Shown here piece after piece: positions 49,689-61,020 of a DNA stretch of 64,000 nucleotides. Position numbers and translations under genes: made by a program. This stretch comes from Callaeas wilsoni (taxonomy: Eukaryota > Chordata > Aves > Passeriformes > Callaeidae), in contig VWPU01006180.1 in NCBI GenBank assembly GCA_013398955.1, forward strand, positions 121,588-185,587, written 5' to 3'. Below the pieces are notes generated by a model, which saw only the letters and a list, made by a program, of their open reading frames with translations, searched no databases and was not told where the DNA came from. Position 1 is the stretch's first letter; each line of letters starts with the position of its first letter.

Positions 49689-50237
49689 TATCCTGATTTT
49701 GGCAGGGATGGAGTTAATTATTTTCCTAGTAGCTGGAACAGTGCTGTGTTTGGGATTTAGGGTGAGAATAATGTTAATAACACACTTAGGTTTCAGTTGT
49801 TGCTGAGCAGAGCTTGCACAAAGTCAAGGACTTTTCAGCTTCTCATGTGGCTCTGACAGCAAGAAGGCTGGGGGTGATGAGAAGAAGGGAGAGAACACAG
49901 CTGGGACAGCTGAGCCTGAGTGGCCACAGGGATATCCCAGACCATATGGCATCATGCTCAACAGCACAACTGGGGGCAGTTGGCTGCGGGTGGCAGCCAC
50001 TTTCTCAGGGACTAGCTGGGCATTGGTCAGTGGGTGGTGAGCAACTGCATTGTGTGTCACTTGTTTTGTCTGTTCTTTTATCATTATTCTTACTTTCCCT
50101 TCCTTTTCTCTCCTTCTAAATTATCTTCATCTCAGCCCATGAGCTTTGCCTTTTTTCCTATTCTCTCCACCATCCCACTGTAGGGAAAGGAGGAAGAAGC
50201 TGTAGGGTCTAAGCTACTGCTGTGTTAAACCACGACG
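49689..50237 (+). mobile_element. ERVL-type solo LTR (plus)
   Basis: This is a nearly full-length LTR of an avian ERVL family, about 550 bp. It begins TATCCTGATTTTGGCAGGGA (family start TG changed to TA) and continues with GTTAATTATTTTCCTAGTAG (49714), GATATCCCAGACCATATGGC (49931), GTGGGTGGTGAGCAACTGCA (50030), and a pyrimidine-rich 3' part. It ends TTAAACCACGACG at 50225-50237. No retroviral genes flank it, so it is a solo LTR left by recombination between two LTRs. The TATA-like region and polyadenylation signal expected in the family appear degraded. The 5-bp flanks CCAGC and CAACC share only three bases, so a target-site duplication is not proven. A 101-codon frame (49814-50119) lies wholly inside it and is not a gene. 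Confidence 0.85.
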
Positions 50238-53200
50238 CAACCCAGAAAAGCAGTTAAAAATTAGGGCATTCCAAATTGTTTCAAGTAAGAGCTGTAATGA
50301 TGACATTAATAAAAGAAAAAAGTCACACTTAAAATCAGAAATTTCCAAGGATAGAAGCCTGTTAAAAGAACAGTATTCAAAGATGAGAGATGCAGAACAC
50401 AGTATCTGGAACTGGATTAGATTATGAACTTTAAAAATATTATCTAAATATACCTTTTGTGAATAACAACACCACAACGTAGGAGCTTGAATTTGCATAA
50501 TTATTTTGTTACTCATTGACATTCAGAACTCTGCATAGGAAACCTCCTGCCTTATGAATCTCAGACATTTCAGGTATGAAAACTAGTCCAAAATTTCTGA
50601 CTGGAATCAAACTATCTGCGGTTTGCTTAACAGGCACCTGTCAGGGGATAATATCAATTTTTCCTTTATGAAAAATATATAGTAGCAAGGGAAAGTTAAT
50701 GAACAAGTCATGGTTTGAATGTAGTTCATCTAAACTATTCAACAAGAAACCCTGTGAGATGAGAACACCTGAAACCAGTTCACAGGTTAAGCCGTTTCCA
50801 AATTGTTGAAAGAGAAAGGAGTAGCTTTACAGCTGGCATTGGCTTAGTTTTGACTAGCATTTAAAGAGGCAGTTTACTACACGCTGGCACAACTGGATGT
50901 GGAAATTTTGCACCCAGTAAAGTTCCTGTTAACAGAACAGATCCAGAATCTCGGCCACTGCCAGAATCATGCAGACAGAGTGGAATGAGCAGGGTGAGAA
51001 TATGTAACAGCTCCTGCTGAGGCACATTGACTGGATATCAAAAAGGAGAAGAGGCTAAAAGGAGTCCTTAGGCCACAGTTCCCTCTCTGGAGTTTCTGGA
51101 GGTTGTGCTGGGCTCCTGCTGCCCTTATCTCTTTGCTGGGTACCAGCTCTACCCCAACAATGATGCATTAACCTTTGATCAGTAGGATTTAAATGAAACA
51201 CTGGAACATATAAACATGATATTAGAAGATGATAAAGAGCCTTGTTATCATGGGGCTATCTTTCTTATCTAAGGTGGGGTATTTTGGCTTCTGTGCTGTC
51301 TGACAAAACCCACCTTAGCCAGGTGATCTTCGTTGCCCAAGCCCACTGAAGACAAGACTGAAGTCTTTTAACATGTAATATGCAGGGCAATTACAGAAAA
51401 GCAGTACTTAGGTAAAGAAGGTTTATTTAACTTTTATCATTCTAGATGAAGTTTAAAAGCATAAAATAAGGACAGATAAGGTGTACCATCATCTTTAACA
51501 CCTTTGACTATTTTGAAAAACAAAAAAAATGTGAAAAAATTATTTAGATGGAAAAAAGTTTTCACAATACAATTTTTTTATAAAACTAGCAAGGAGTCAA
51601 TGTCTTCTGCCTTTGCACATTAGTTTAGTAGCAAGAATGTTTGAACAGAGTATATGTAATTACTGCTCTGAGTTAGAGAACTTGATCCTTTCTAGTAATA
51701 AAACAGATATTGCTAAAAGAATATGCATACTATTTTTTATGTAACTCAAGACCCTTTGTTTTATTTAGGATATTTTAAGGAAAATTAATTTAGACTACTT
51801 ACTAGTTATCAGTTTTGATCAAAAACTTTATTTCATAGAAAATGTGCACACGAAAACCTTTGTATGATAACCTTATGTAACACTCTCATATGTGCTTTTC
51901 AAAACATGTAGCTGAGAAGCAATCCTTACTTATTTCAAGAGATGAAATAGCATGGTGGTTCTTGTTAGAGCAATGGCTTAAATTCATAATGTAATTAACT
52001 TACAAGGAATAGGGAGATTCAAGGAAGGAAAAGTATAAAAGATGTGCTCCTTTGCTGTCAGTCTCATTGATCTCTGCTGTTACCCATTCTGTGGTTACTC
52101 TCAGTAGAAGACAGCATCATGTTCATAATACCCTTTGAGTTAAAGAAAATATGCGTAGAAAATAAGAGATGTGCTGGACTAGCAAAAAAAAAACCCAACC
52201 CTTTTCTTAGCAGTAGAATCCTTTTTCCAGTGTAGCAGAGTACGTGGACAGCACAAGAATGATAGATGCAGAATATGTGCTACTTCTGCATCTTCCCTCA
52301 CCCCAACACAACTGACACAGCAGGACAAATTTCCTGCGATCCTAGGAACAAGGGTGTGGAAAAATGACATAAAATGATTTTTTTTCACTGCTAGAAGATT
52401 TTCTCATTGTGCCTGATATTCCAGTGCAAAAGATGTACAAAGCATGTGCTGTCCATCTTTTCTAATGCAGTGATGGCCAAGATGAAACTTTCTGGTTCAG
52501 CAGAGTGCAGCAGACATCCTCGGTAAGCACCTAAGGGGCATGAGGATCAGAAGAGTCTTGAACTACTAAAACAGGAACTAATTTTTCATATTATTATTAT
52601 TTTATTATTGTTACCTGAAAAGAGACACTTATAAAGAGAGACTTATGAAATATTATATATATACACACATAAATTCCTAGTAAATCATGGAGAACAGTTG
52701 CCCGTGAAACTTTATACCCAGAATTCAGGTTTGCTTGGATATGAACCCTGCTGCCTGTGTGTGAAACACACTTCAGAGCAGTCATCAAATGGCACTGATA
52801 AGTAGTCATAGGCCATGAAAATGAAAGCAAGAGGGCTGCCAGCCTGCCTGGAGATACTGGCATTAGGATCTGTCTTGCTTTGTCATATTCATTAACAATA
52901 GGAAGCAGGATGACTAAATAGACCTCAGTGGGATTCTCATATTTCAGAAGGATTGATAGAGTGGGGCCAGCTGTGAGAAATGTATATAACTTGTGTGATG
53001 AAGGATTACTCTGACATCGCTGAGACATGAGCCCTGCTGCCCTCTCTGGCTGGGAGAGCCGGAGTCCTTCAGTAATTACTGGGAGATCAGTTCTCTCATC
53101 CAGGACCCTAGAGATTGACTACAGGGACCAAGTGTAAAGAGACAGAAAATTACTTTTTTTCAGAAAGTTAATTTACAGCAGAACTGATTTTTAATTAATA

Positions 53201-54589
53201 AAAATAATAATTACTACCAAAAAAAATAATATAATAGATATCTGCATTATTTAATTGTATTCTTTATCTATGTAGAATTCACATACATTTTAAGATTGCG
53301 GGTTTTTATTAAAGATTTTCAGGAAGGTTGTACAGGTCTAGAGAGGTTTCCTAGGTAAGCCTAGCAATGAGCATAAAACACAGATAATTTCATAATTTAG
53401 GTAATCATAGCCATGTATAAGCATCTGGATGAATACAAAATTTAACTAATTCTAAGAAATTTTATTTTAATTATGCATCTTTCGCTGAATTAGTTTATAC
53501 TTTTGGTTGTTGCTTGTCAGATGATGTTTTGCTCCCTTAAGCCTTCAGACATATATAATTTATGAATATGTTTTCACCATTTATATTCATTTTGCTCACG
53601 TGTAAATTGCTAGCTCTGGTAAAATCTATTGTAAAATGATAGCTTAGGTTTCATTTTCTTTACCTGCAAAGTGGAACCATTAATTTTACTGTAAAAGAAG
53701 TAAAGTGATTGCTCACTAAATAACACCCACAAATATCTTGATGATTCTTAAACATTTTCTAAGAGGAAAGCTGCATTGTTTACATCCTCTCCACAAGTAC
53801 AAAGAATCACATTTAATTTAAATATTTCAAGTACATCAACATGAGATGAAAAATGTGAGTGAGTGTGTGAGTGAAAAATAGCACCGATAATTTAGAATTA
53901 TTTTTATAGTGAAAAGCTGTCCTTTCTATTCAGAGGAAAAATGTTTACTGAGAGATTAAAATAATATTGCTCTCATAAAACTAAGAGCTCTCACTTTTGG
54001 CATCTCCCATAAATCCAAGTTTGTGACTGATGCCAAGAAAGGTATTGTTTGTCTTGATCAAATGGAAATGATCAAAATGCCGCATTCACTTCTGAATCTT
54101 ATAGAAATCTCATAAAACTACAATCTCAGCTCATGAAATTGAGGCTGGCAGTTTCATACTCTTCAGCAACTGCAGTACCGCAAGGTAAATGCTCAGGTGC
54201 TAAACTTAAAACATTTCAAGGTTTTTCAGCAGGTAAACTCTTTAACAGAAATAAAGCCAGGGAGTCTGAGCTGTAGTGCTCCAAAGAGCTCAGGTGCAGA
54301 TGAGCTTCCAGGGTTATTGATGGCTGACGGCCAGGTGGGCCTTTGCAGGTGTGAGCTGCAGACAGTTCTTCCCCATGACCAACCCCCTGGGAATGTTCCC
54401 ACAAAGCCGAGGAGCACCGCGGTAACACCTCTGCGCGCTGGGGCTGTGTCCTGGGAGAACACGCGCTGCTTTACACACCAGAGGGGAATTCCTGCTGGCT
54501 TAAATCTCCTCTGCAGCGTCAGTGACTAGCTATGCAGAAACTGCCAACCGAGGGCCTATATATCAAGCTATCCATTCTGACAGCCAGGT
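50238..54589. other. Non-coding, mostly unique DNA
   Basis: No recognised gene. The longest frame, 143 codons on minus (52597-53028), shows no known domain. A GC-richer patch at 54290-54490 has overlapping frames on both strands (70 to 110 codons), which I read as a composition effect. Small AT microsatellites occur near 52590-52670. Confidence 0.5.
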
Positions 54590-54970
54590 TAGGTTAATCA
54601 TTAAAACTCTGCCTCTCTCCCTCTGAGGGTCTCCGGGGCTTTGTTTAATGCAGCAGACAGATGGCACTGAGGAAATTCAGGTGGTGCGTGATGAGATTTG
54701 GGGTTTTTTTAATGTGGTTGCTAGAATTTTTCAAATAGATTAAGTTCAATTGTAAATCACTCCTGTTCCCAGGGTTGGAGTCTTTATTAGCCCCCCAGTG
54801 CTTGCACTGAAGAATTGATCCTTCAGCAGCAGCAGCACTTGATGGGGGAAGGCAACGCTTTTTGTTCTGACAGCTCTGTACACCATCTGTTAATGCCCTG
54901 CTGCAAGGAGGCGATACGGTCAAGTGTAACTAGCTAATTACCCAGCAAAATCTAACCTAGTTCATTTCGC
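54590..54970. other. Candidate conserved non-coding element
   Basis: This non-repetitive block has a TAATTA core at 54935-54940, further AT cores (GGTTAATCATTAAAAC near 54591) and retained CpGs (near 54631, 54689, 54856, 54912 and 54917). A CAGCAGCAGCA run lies near 54825. The minus frame of 92 codons (54645-54923) is unrecognised. The overall texture suggests a regulatory element, but constraint is not shown. Confidence 0.25.
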
Positions 54971-57151
54971 CACCCATATATAAATTCTCCTTTCTGTTTT
55001 CCTTGTTTTTCTTTAATCAAGTACATACCCCGCATAATTACTGCTCACCATCAAGGCTACTCAAGTCTTGAATGTCACCCTGGCCTATCCATATCTCTCC
55101 ACCTAACTTTATACCTTTTCCTTCCCTGGTAGTCAGGTTTTTCTGTTGGTCTATGGTTCTGACACTCTGCCAAACTAAACATAATTTTAAAACAGGAGAA
55201 AAGACAAGAAATAGGACATGAGCTCTCTCTTCTCCTACTCAATGTGCGAAGCATGGGTTCCCCCACTCCAGTCCAAAAAGGAGAATGTATACAAAATGCA
55301 TCCTACGGGAAGAAACCTTCCCTGCAGCTTCATAGGTGCTCTTGTCATAGGTGGACTCCTGCTGCCACTCATCAGCCTGTCACAGCATGGCTATTTACAC
55401 TGAGTGAGGTGATCTCAGATCTTCGTTTTAGGATGTAGATACAACAGCAAATTAAGACTGTGGACAAAACATGACAGGAAAATTACTGTTCCCAAGGAGC
55501 AAGATAAAAAATAACCCATCACGGGGAATAAAAAATTAAGTGTGAACATAAGCAAATTTTATTTACAGATCAAAGATGCCCTGAAAAGTCAAGAGAAAAT
55601 GATGAACTGAAAGATTTAAGCTTTCTGGGAGCAAAATTCGTTCCCTCCCAAAGACACCAGCTGAAGTGAGATTTCATCCTTCCTTGTGAAGGTCTTGTTT
55701 TCAGAAGGATTTTACCAATCAATGATGTTACATTATTGAGTTGGTTTGAAATTTTCTGTTCACTTTTTAAGAGAATTGTATAAACTCTTACGTCTTTGCA
55801 AATGATGTTTCTTTGTTTCAAACTAAAAAAATTCAATCCAAACCACATTCTTTCACTATAAAATAAGCCTCATCTGTGAATTGCATTTGAGTAGGTGCAT
55901 TCCTAAGAGGAAGACAGTGGCTAAAATCCCAGTGTAGAATTAATATTCACGGTGGGCAAGCACTATCAGAAAGTCTGTTTTTGATGAATAGCCTAATGAC
56001 AAAACAATAATGTTTTCTGGGAAGAATATATTCTTCAAGGAAGTGTTAGAGCCAGGTACTAGCTTCTGCAACATTTGTTTTGAATTCTGATATGTCTTCA
56101 GGTTTGGGGTTTTTTTCCCTGGTGTAAAGATTGTATCCAGGTTATCAGCTTCTACAGTGAATATTTTAACTCCAGGCTACCAGTTTGTACAGAGTGGTTT
56201 TAGCTGTAGGGAAAATTTAAGACCTGAAACTGGTTGTTATGGATATTACACAGTTGGATTGTGTTTTTCATTACCTTTTATGTTTCAGTTTGTCCTTTTT
56301 TCTTCCTATTTTCTCCTGTAGGTATTTGCAAAATATATCCCTACCTTCTGACTTTGATTGTATCCTGAGAAAAGGAAAACAAAATTTAAATTTGTACTAT
56401 GCGCGGCTTTCTTACACAGTCTAAAGAAAACCAACTTCTCCAGAAATGTTATTGTGCTTTATATGTTAATTATTTATTTTCTGTTTTTTTAAAGAAAAGC
56501 ATATTTATCAATGCACTTGTTACTGATTGACACTGTGAAATATTGAATTATTTTAGTAAAAGTATAAATGTTCTGCAAAGATACAATTAAGATATTGAGG
56601 CCTATGTCTTTTTAACATGAAAAGAAACACAGTGTTATCTACTTTATTTAGCTGCTTTGTGAACTTAACATGTACTGAGGTTTGAGATTACAGATTCTTC
56701 ACAAGATCACCAAGAAGCTGCTGCATAATGAGTGTTTCTTCCTCAGATTCTAATTAATTTTACTACTAATTTTTTGCATGTCTTCCTCAGTCCTTTGTAT
56801 CTGTTTCAGTCTTGTTAAAAGGCTGAGGTCAATTGTTGGAGGAACTCAGGTGTCTCAAGAACAACCAAGTTTAACAAAGCTAAAGGAAGACATGCAAACA
56901 TTCAAACAGAAAAGTGGACAGGACAAGAAGTATTAGGAACAATTTTGATCAAGAGCTATTTTGGTTAGAAAATAGATAGAAAAATGCATTATTTGTAACT
57001 GTAGGATAGAGTATGCTGGATTGAATAGTTTCCAAGCAAGCTTTTTTAACACAGGTTAAACAAACAGCCCCAAGGAACAGACAAGTATTTTTGATGCTGC
57101 CACAAGGCAGGAGAAAGGATTAGATAATCTTTCCAAGCTGTCCAAGTAAAC
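54971..57151. other. Non-coding, AT-rich DNA
   Basis: No gene or recognised repeat. Open frames are 92 codons or shorter. Confidence 0.55.
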
Positions 57152-57194
57152 AAAAAAAAGCTCACATTAAAAAAAAAAAATTAAAAAAAAAAAA
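57152..57194. repeat. A-rich tract
   Basis: Two A12 runs (57169-57180 and 57183-57194) follow a shorter A8 run, interrupted by TT and GCTCACATT. No retroposon body is recognised next to it. Confidence 0.8.
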
Positions 57195-60100
57195 GAAGCA
57201 GCATTAATTTTGTCTACAATCTACCAAGTGTTGAGAATATTTCCGTAACTCAAATAACTTAATTTTGAAGCAGACTCCTCCCTTAGGGTAGGAATAACTA
57301 ACATTTCATTTTTAGCCTGACAGTGGGGCAGTGGCAGAAAGCAGTCAGGTACCAGGAGACATCGGGCTACCAGGCACTGCAAACAGTTTGCCAACAGGCT
57401 AAAATTTATGCTTGATGAGATTATAAATTTTGTTCTTTATATACAGAAGATTCATGGGCAAACACCACATGGCATTTTTATTTCTGGAATAGTGTCTTTT
57501 ACAGAAGTTTGAGACACATTAAACAGCCACTGGTTGTTCAATGCATGTTTCCCTGTCCCTCAGATGTCACTAAGCCTCCAGCTGCTCTTTCTTATTGGCA
57601 AATCACATGGGTTATATGCAGGCAGAGGGCAGCTCCTATGCAAAGAATAAACTGGCTTTTTGTCAGCCTCCTGTAGAATCTTTTGAAGGAACTGTCTACA
57701 ATTTCTGCAAAGCCTTTTAAAAAATGAAATTCACAAATAAGCAGCCACATTGCAGCTCTGACTTCAAATTTGTTTCTATTTTATTTTGCTCATAAAAGAA
57801 CAATGAAACATGGGAAACTGCAGAACAGTTGTCCAAAACATTTCACAAATGTCATCTAAATTTGCTTTGCTGTCATTTTGGATTGTTCTTCGCTGGGATG
57901 ACTAGAGGTCAATGGCCAGAGCCTCATCCTTGGGAATCATAAGGCGCTTTATACTGTAAGAAATATTACTGGAACTGTTATTTCAAAGCATATTTCTGAC
58001 CAAGACCTGACCAGCTTCTCCCCTGCTAAGTACAGCAAGGCCAGGAAGGCATTCTGGTTTGTTCAATGGGTTGTGATTCAGTGAGAGCTTTGAGAGAGAT
58101 GTTCAAATTTTATCTGTTTTGGGATTTGTCAAGTTACAGAATAATTTTTTCATCTTTGAGCTTCTCCTCTCAAGTAGAGCTGGTTCCTTCTGTTGCTCCT
58201 GCCTCTAGCAGAACTTCCTTGCTTATCTCCTCTCATATGTCCCTGTTCAGGACTTAATATTTCCTGTTTCTCATCCTGTACAGCCTAAATAAATTTCTCC
58301 TTCTCAGTGTTCACTAAAGAGCAGTTTGTCCCTACCGGGAATGGTCATAAGGGGCAGAGCAAGACTTGCCATCACTACACTGCAGAATCAACAAAAGCTT
58401 TGAGAAGTCGTAACATTTTTAAAAACAAATCCCTTACTTTCCTGCATGAAATATAAGTGAAACCCAATTGATAATGGCAATACATGGCCATCACAAATGT
58501 TTAGAGGATGTGCTTGATAGGTCTGCGTCTGTAAATTTTGTACTATTCATGGGTTATTTATGATGTGAGTTTAAGTGCAACGTGAGCAGTCCGGCTCATA
58601 GGTTTCCTTTCCAGCTTAGACTGGCTGCAGTTTGGACACAGAGCATGGATAGAATTCATAGGAAAATCTGAATTCAAGCCATTTGTCTGTGGTCCAAGGT
58701 GCACATAATCGTTCCACAAGGACTTGATCCATCCAAGCTGTCAATTCATGCTAAGTGGGTTTGAGATTTCTCTCTGGGAGGACAGGTGAGGTCTCTGCTG
58801 AGCAATTCTTTGTGTATAAGCAATATGGACAATTGAAGACAAGCCTTAACAGCAGGCAGAGAGATGCTCTTTCCTGACTGTTTAGATGTGCCTAATAACT
58901 CCTTGGGTGAATTTATGGGCAGTTTATGTTGGAAAAATATGAATAATGCATATGTAGACATATCAAGCTATTAATCTCTTTTCCAAGTTGATTAAGACAT
59001 AAATTCTATAAGGTAGTCTTTCCTTCTTTAAAGGTCAGGTTACTGATAAATTTTTTTGCAGAGTTTCTCCTTTTTAACAAAAATTTGAGTCATAAATAAT
59101 GGCAAATGTTTCAAGCTAGTAGAACCATTGACTTAAATGGAAATATACTTATTTACAAAAAAGAGAAGAGTCAAATACACGCTTTCAAAAATTTACAGAT
59201 GCTCTGTTCATTGGTTTGTCATACTTTTCCAGACATGTTAGCTGCAATGACCGAATTTGTGTTATTTTGAGTGGGATAACACCTAGACTGACAAAACTAA
59301 CAGTGAAATCGCTAGCAAAAAATGAATGGAGAACCTGGACACTGAAATGGTCTTTGGTTTTAAGTCTAAAAATGAAGATGAAGGACAAATATAGTCATTA
59401 TTTCTGTAGATCAAGAAAATATACTGAAATCCATAGTCAGTCAAGAAGACATGATACTGCAGCACTTAAAATGAAAATACGACATTATTTATGGAAAGAG
59501 GTCATTGAGGCTAGTCACATAATGGCTGCAGAAATTAATATTAATCACAAGTCGAGTTAAACAAATATTACCTATTATTAAATTATAGAGAGCTATTATC
59601 ACAGTATTTGAGTGCTATTAGTGACTTTAGTCCATAAATTAAGAAAGTTTTGATATCACAGATGAGGAAACTTGGGTAATTGAAGATAAGGTGCCAAAAG
59701 AGTTGATAGTTTGTTGCCTGGACAAAAGCACTGCAGTAGGTGCTGTTCTCTGAAAGTGTGGACTCAGCAGGGATGCAAACTATTCAGTCTCTGGCCAGAC
59801 TACTTCCAAAATCATGGTCCCACATGGCTCCATGGGAATTCATTTCCACCGACAGGGACCATGCTCATGATCCCAGGACGTGCTTGCACCTGGAGGTTTC
59901 TCAAGAGGCTGTGGGAGTGGCAGCAGCAGCGGTGAGCCCACGGCTGAGCCTCGTGCCCACGCTCTGTCACCAGGCATGAGCATGGCTAGTGGTGACCCCA
60001 GCCTCCGTATGGGCACACAAAGCTCTCCTTACAGAGCAGGATGGGTCAGGACAGCCATTAGGAATTGCCTTCCTCTTTGCTAATATGGAAACTTCCACAT

Positions 60101-60710
60101 GGGCCACTTACTTTGTCTATGATACCTCAATTAATTTATCTGTTAATATAACCAGGACAAACTGTCTGTAAGGGAGGACACCGTGCAAAGACCAATCTTT
60201 TGTGATTGGCTGTGGCCATGCATTGTAGACCTGTCATTTTCAGCACCATTTACTTTACTCTTTTTACTTTTTTTCACCTGTTCAGGTTCCTCCTCACTCT
60301 ATCCCTCATGTTCTTGGACCTCTTTGTTTTTTAATTCTCACAAGCATATGCACTGCTGAACTCAGGGCATGAATTAGAGGAAGGGATTATTTTTAATGTA
60401 ATACTCCTATGTGGTGCTTTGGCGCAAAATATTAGCATGACACTCCCTCTCTCTGGTCTGTTGGGCACTGGGGGGTGCTGTGTGTAAAGTGGGATTGTTT
60501 TCTTGTAGTACTGGAGAAATAACATTTGAACAAAGAACAGTAACAGGATAGTTTAGCTTTCTCAAAAATTTCCCACACCGTAGATTTTCCAAAGATCTGC
60601 TCTTTAAAAATCTCCAGATTTTTTAGAGATTAATTGGATGAACTAATGAACTATCTTTTATAACTAGGTCTGTTGCTACTCAGTTTGCAACGTTATTTCA
60701 CTGTCTGTTT
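57195..60710. other. Non-coding, mostly unique DNA
   Basis: No recognised gene. Plus frames of 114 codons (59216-59560) and 60 to 79 codons (59711-60171, three overlapping) are unrecognised. In the latter patch, which is GC-richer, a donor-like AGCGGTGAGC has its GT near 59932, without a supporting acceptor. Confidence 0.5.
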
Positions 60711-60733
60711 ATCTATCCATCCATCCGTCCATC
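60711..60733. repeat. (ATCC)n microsatellite
   Basis: About five ATCC/ATCT units with one CpG variant (GTCC). Confidence 0.8.
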
Positions 60734-60940
60734 TCTTTGTATCTGTATAAAGCAATCACAGAATCTGGTCACTGTTGATAGATCATAAATCAGTGTCAGC
60801 TCTCAACAACTTGTGAATAAAAATGTGATTAAGTTTGATACTGTGTCCATTTTTCATTTATCAGGTTTCAATATACAGTTCTTCAGCTTCTGTTATTCTT
60901 TCACATTTAGTACCTTAACTTCTTGCATCTGCTTTCTAAA

Positions 60941-61020
60941 AGTCTGAAAGAAAGAAAGAAAAAGGAAACCCATTAAAAAAAAAGAAAGTCTGAAAGAAAG
61001 AAAGAGAAAGGAGACTCATT
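60941..61020. repeat. Diverged 46-bp tandem duplication with GAAA units
   Basis: A unit that begins AGTCTGAAAGAAAGAAAG and ends in CATT occurs at 60941-60974 and again at 60987-61020, with three differences and an A-rich spacer between them. It is an older duplication than the exact 47-bp pair at 5.1 kb. Confidence 0.8.

Noticed and set aside
49814..50119. 101-codon plus-strand open frame
   Set aside because: It lies entirely inside the solo LTR, which does not encode protein at this place.
52597..53028. 143-codon minus-strand open frame
   Set aside because: The translation matches no family I know and contains ordinary AT-rich residue runs. Treated as chance.
59711..60171. Several overlapping 60-79-codon frames with a donor-like AGCGGTGAGC
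   Set aside because: The patch is GC-richer, so open frames overlap in several phases. No acceptor or known protein similarity supports an exon.
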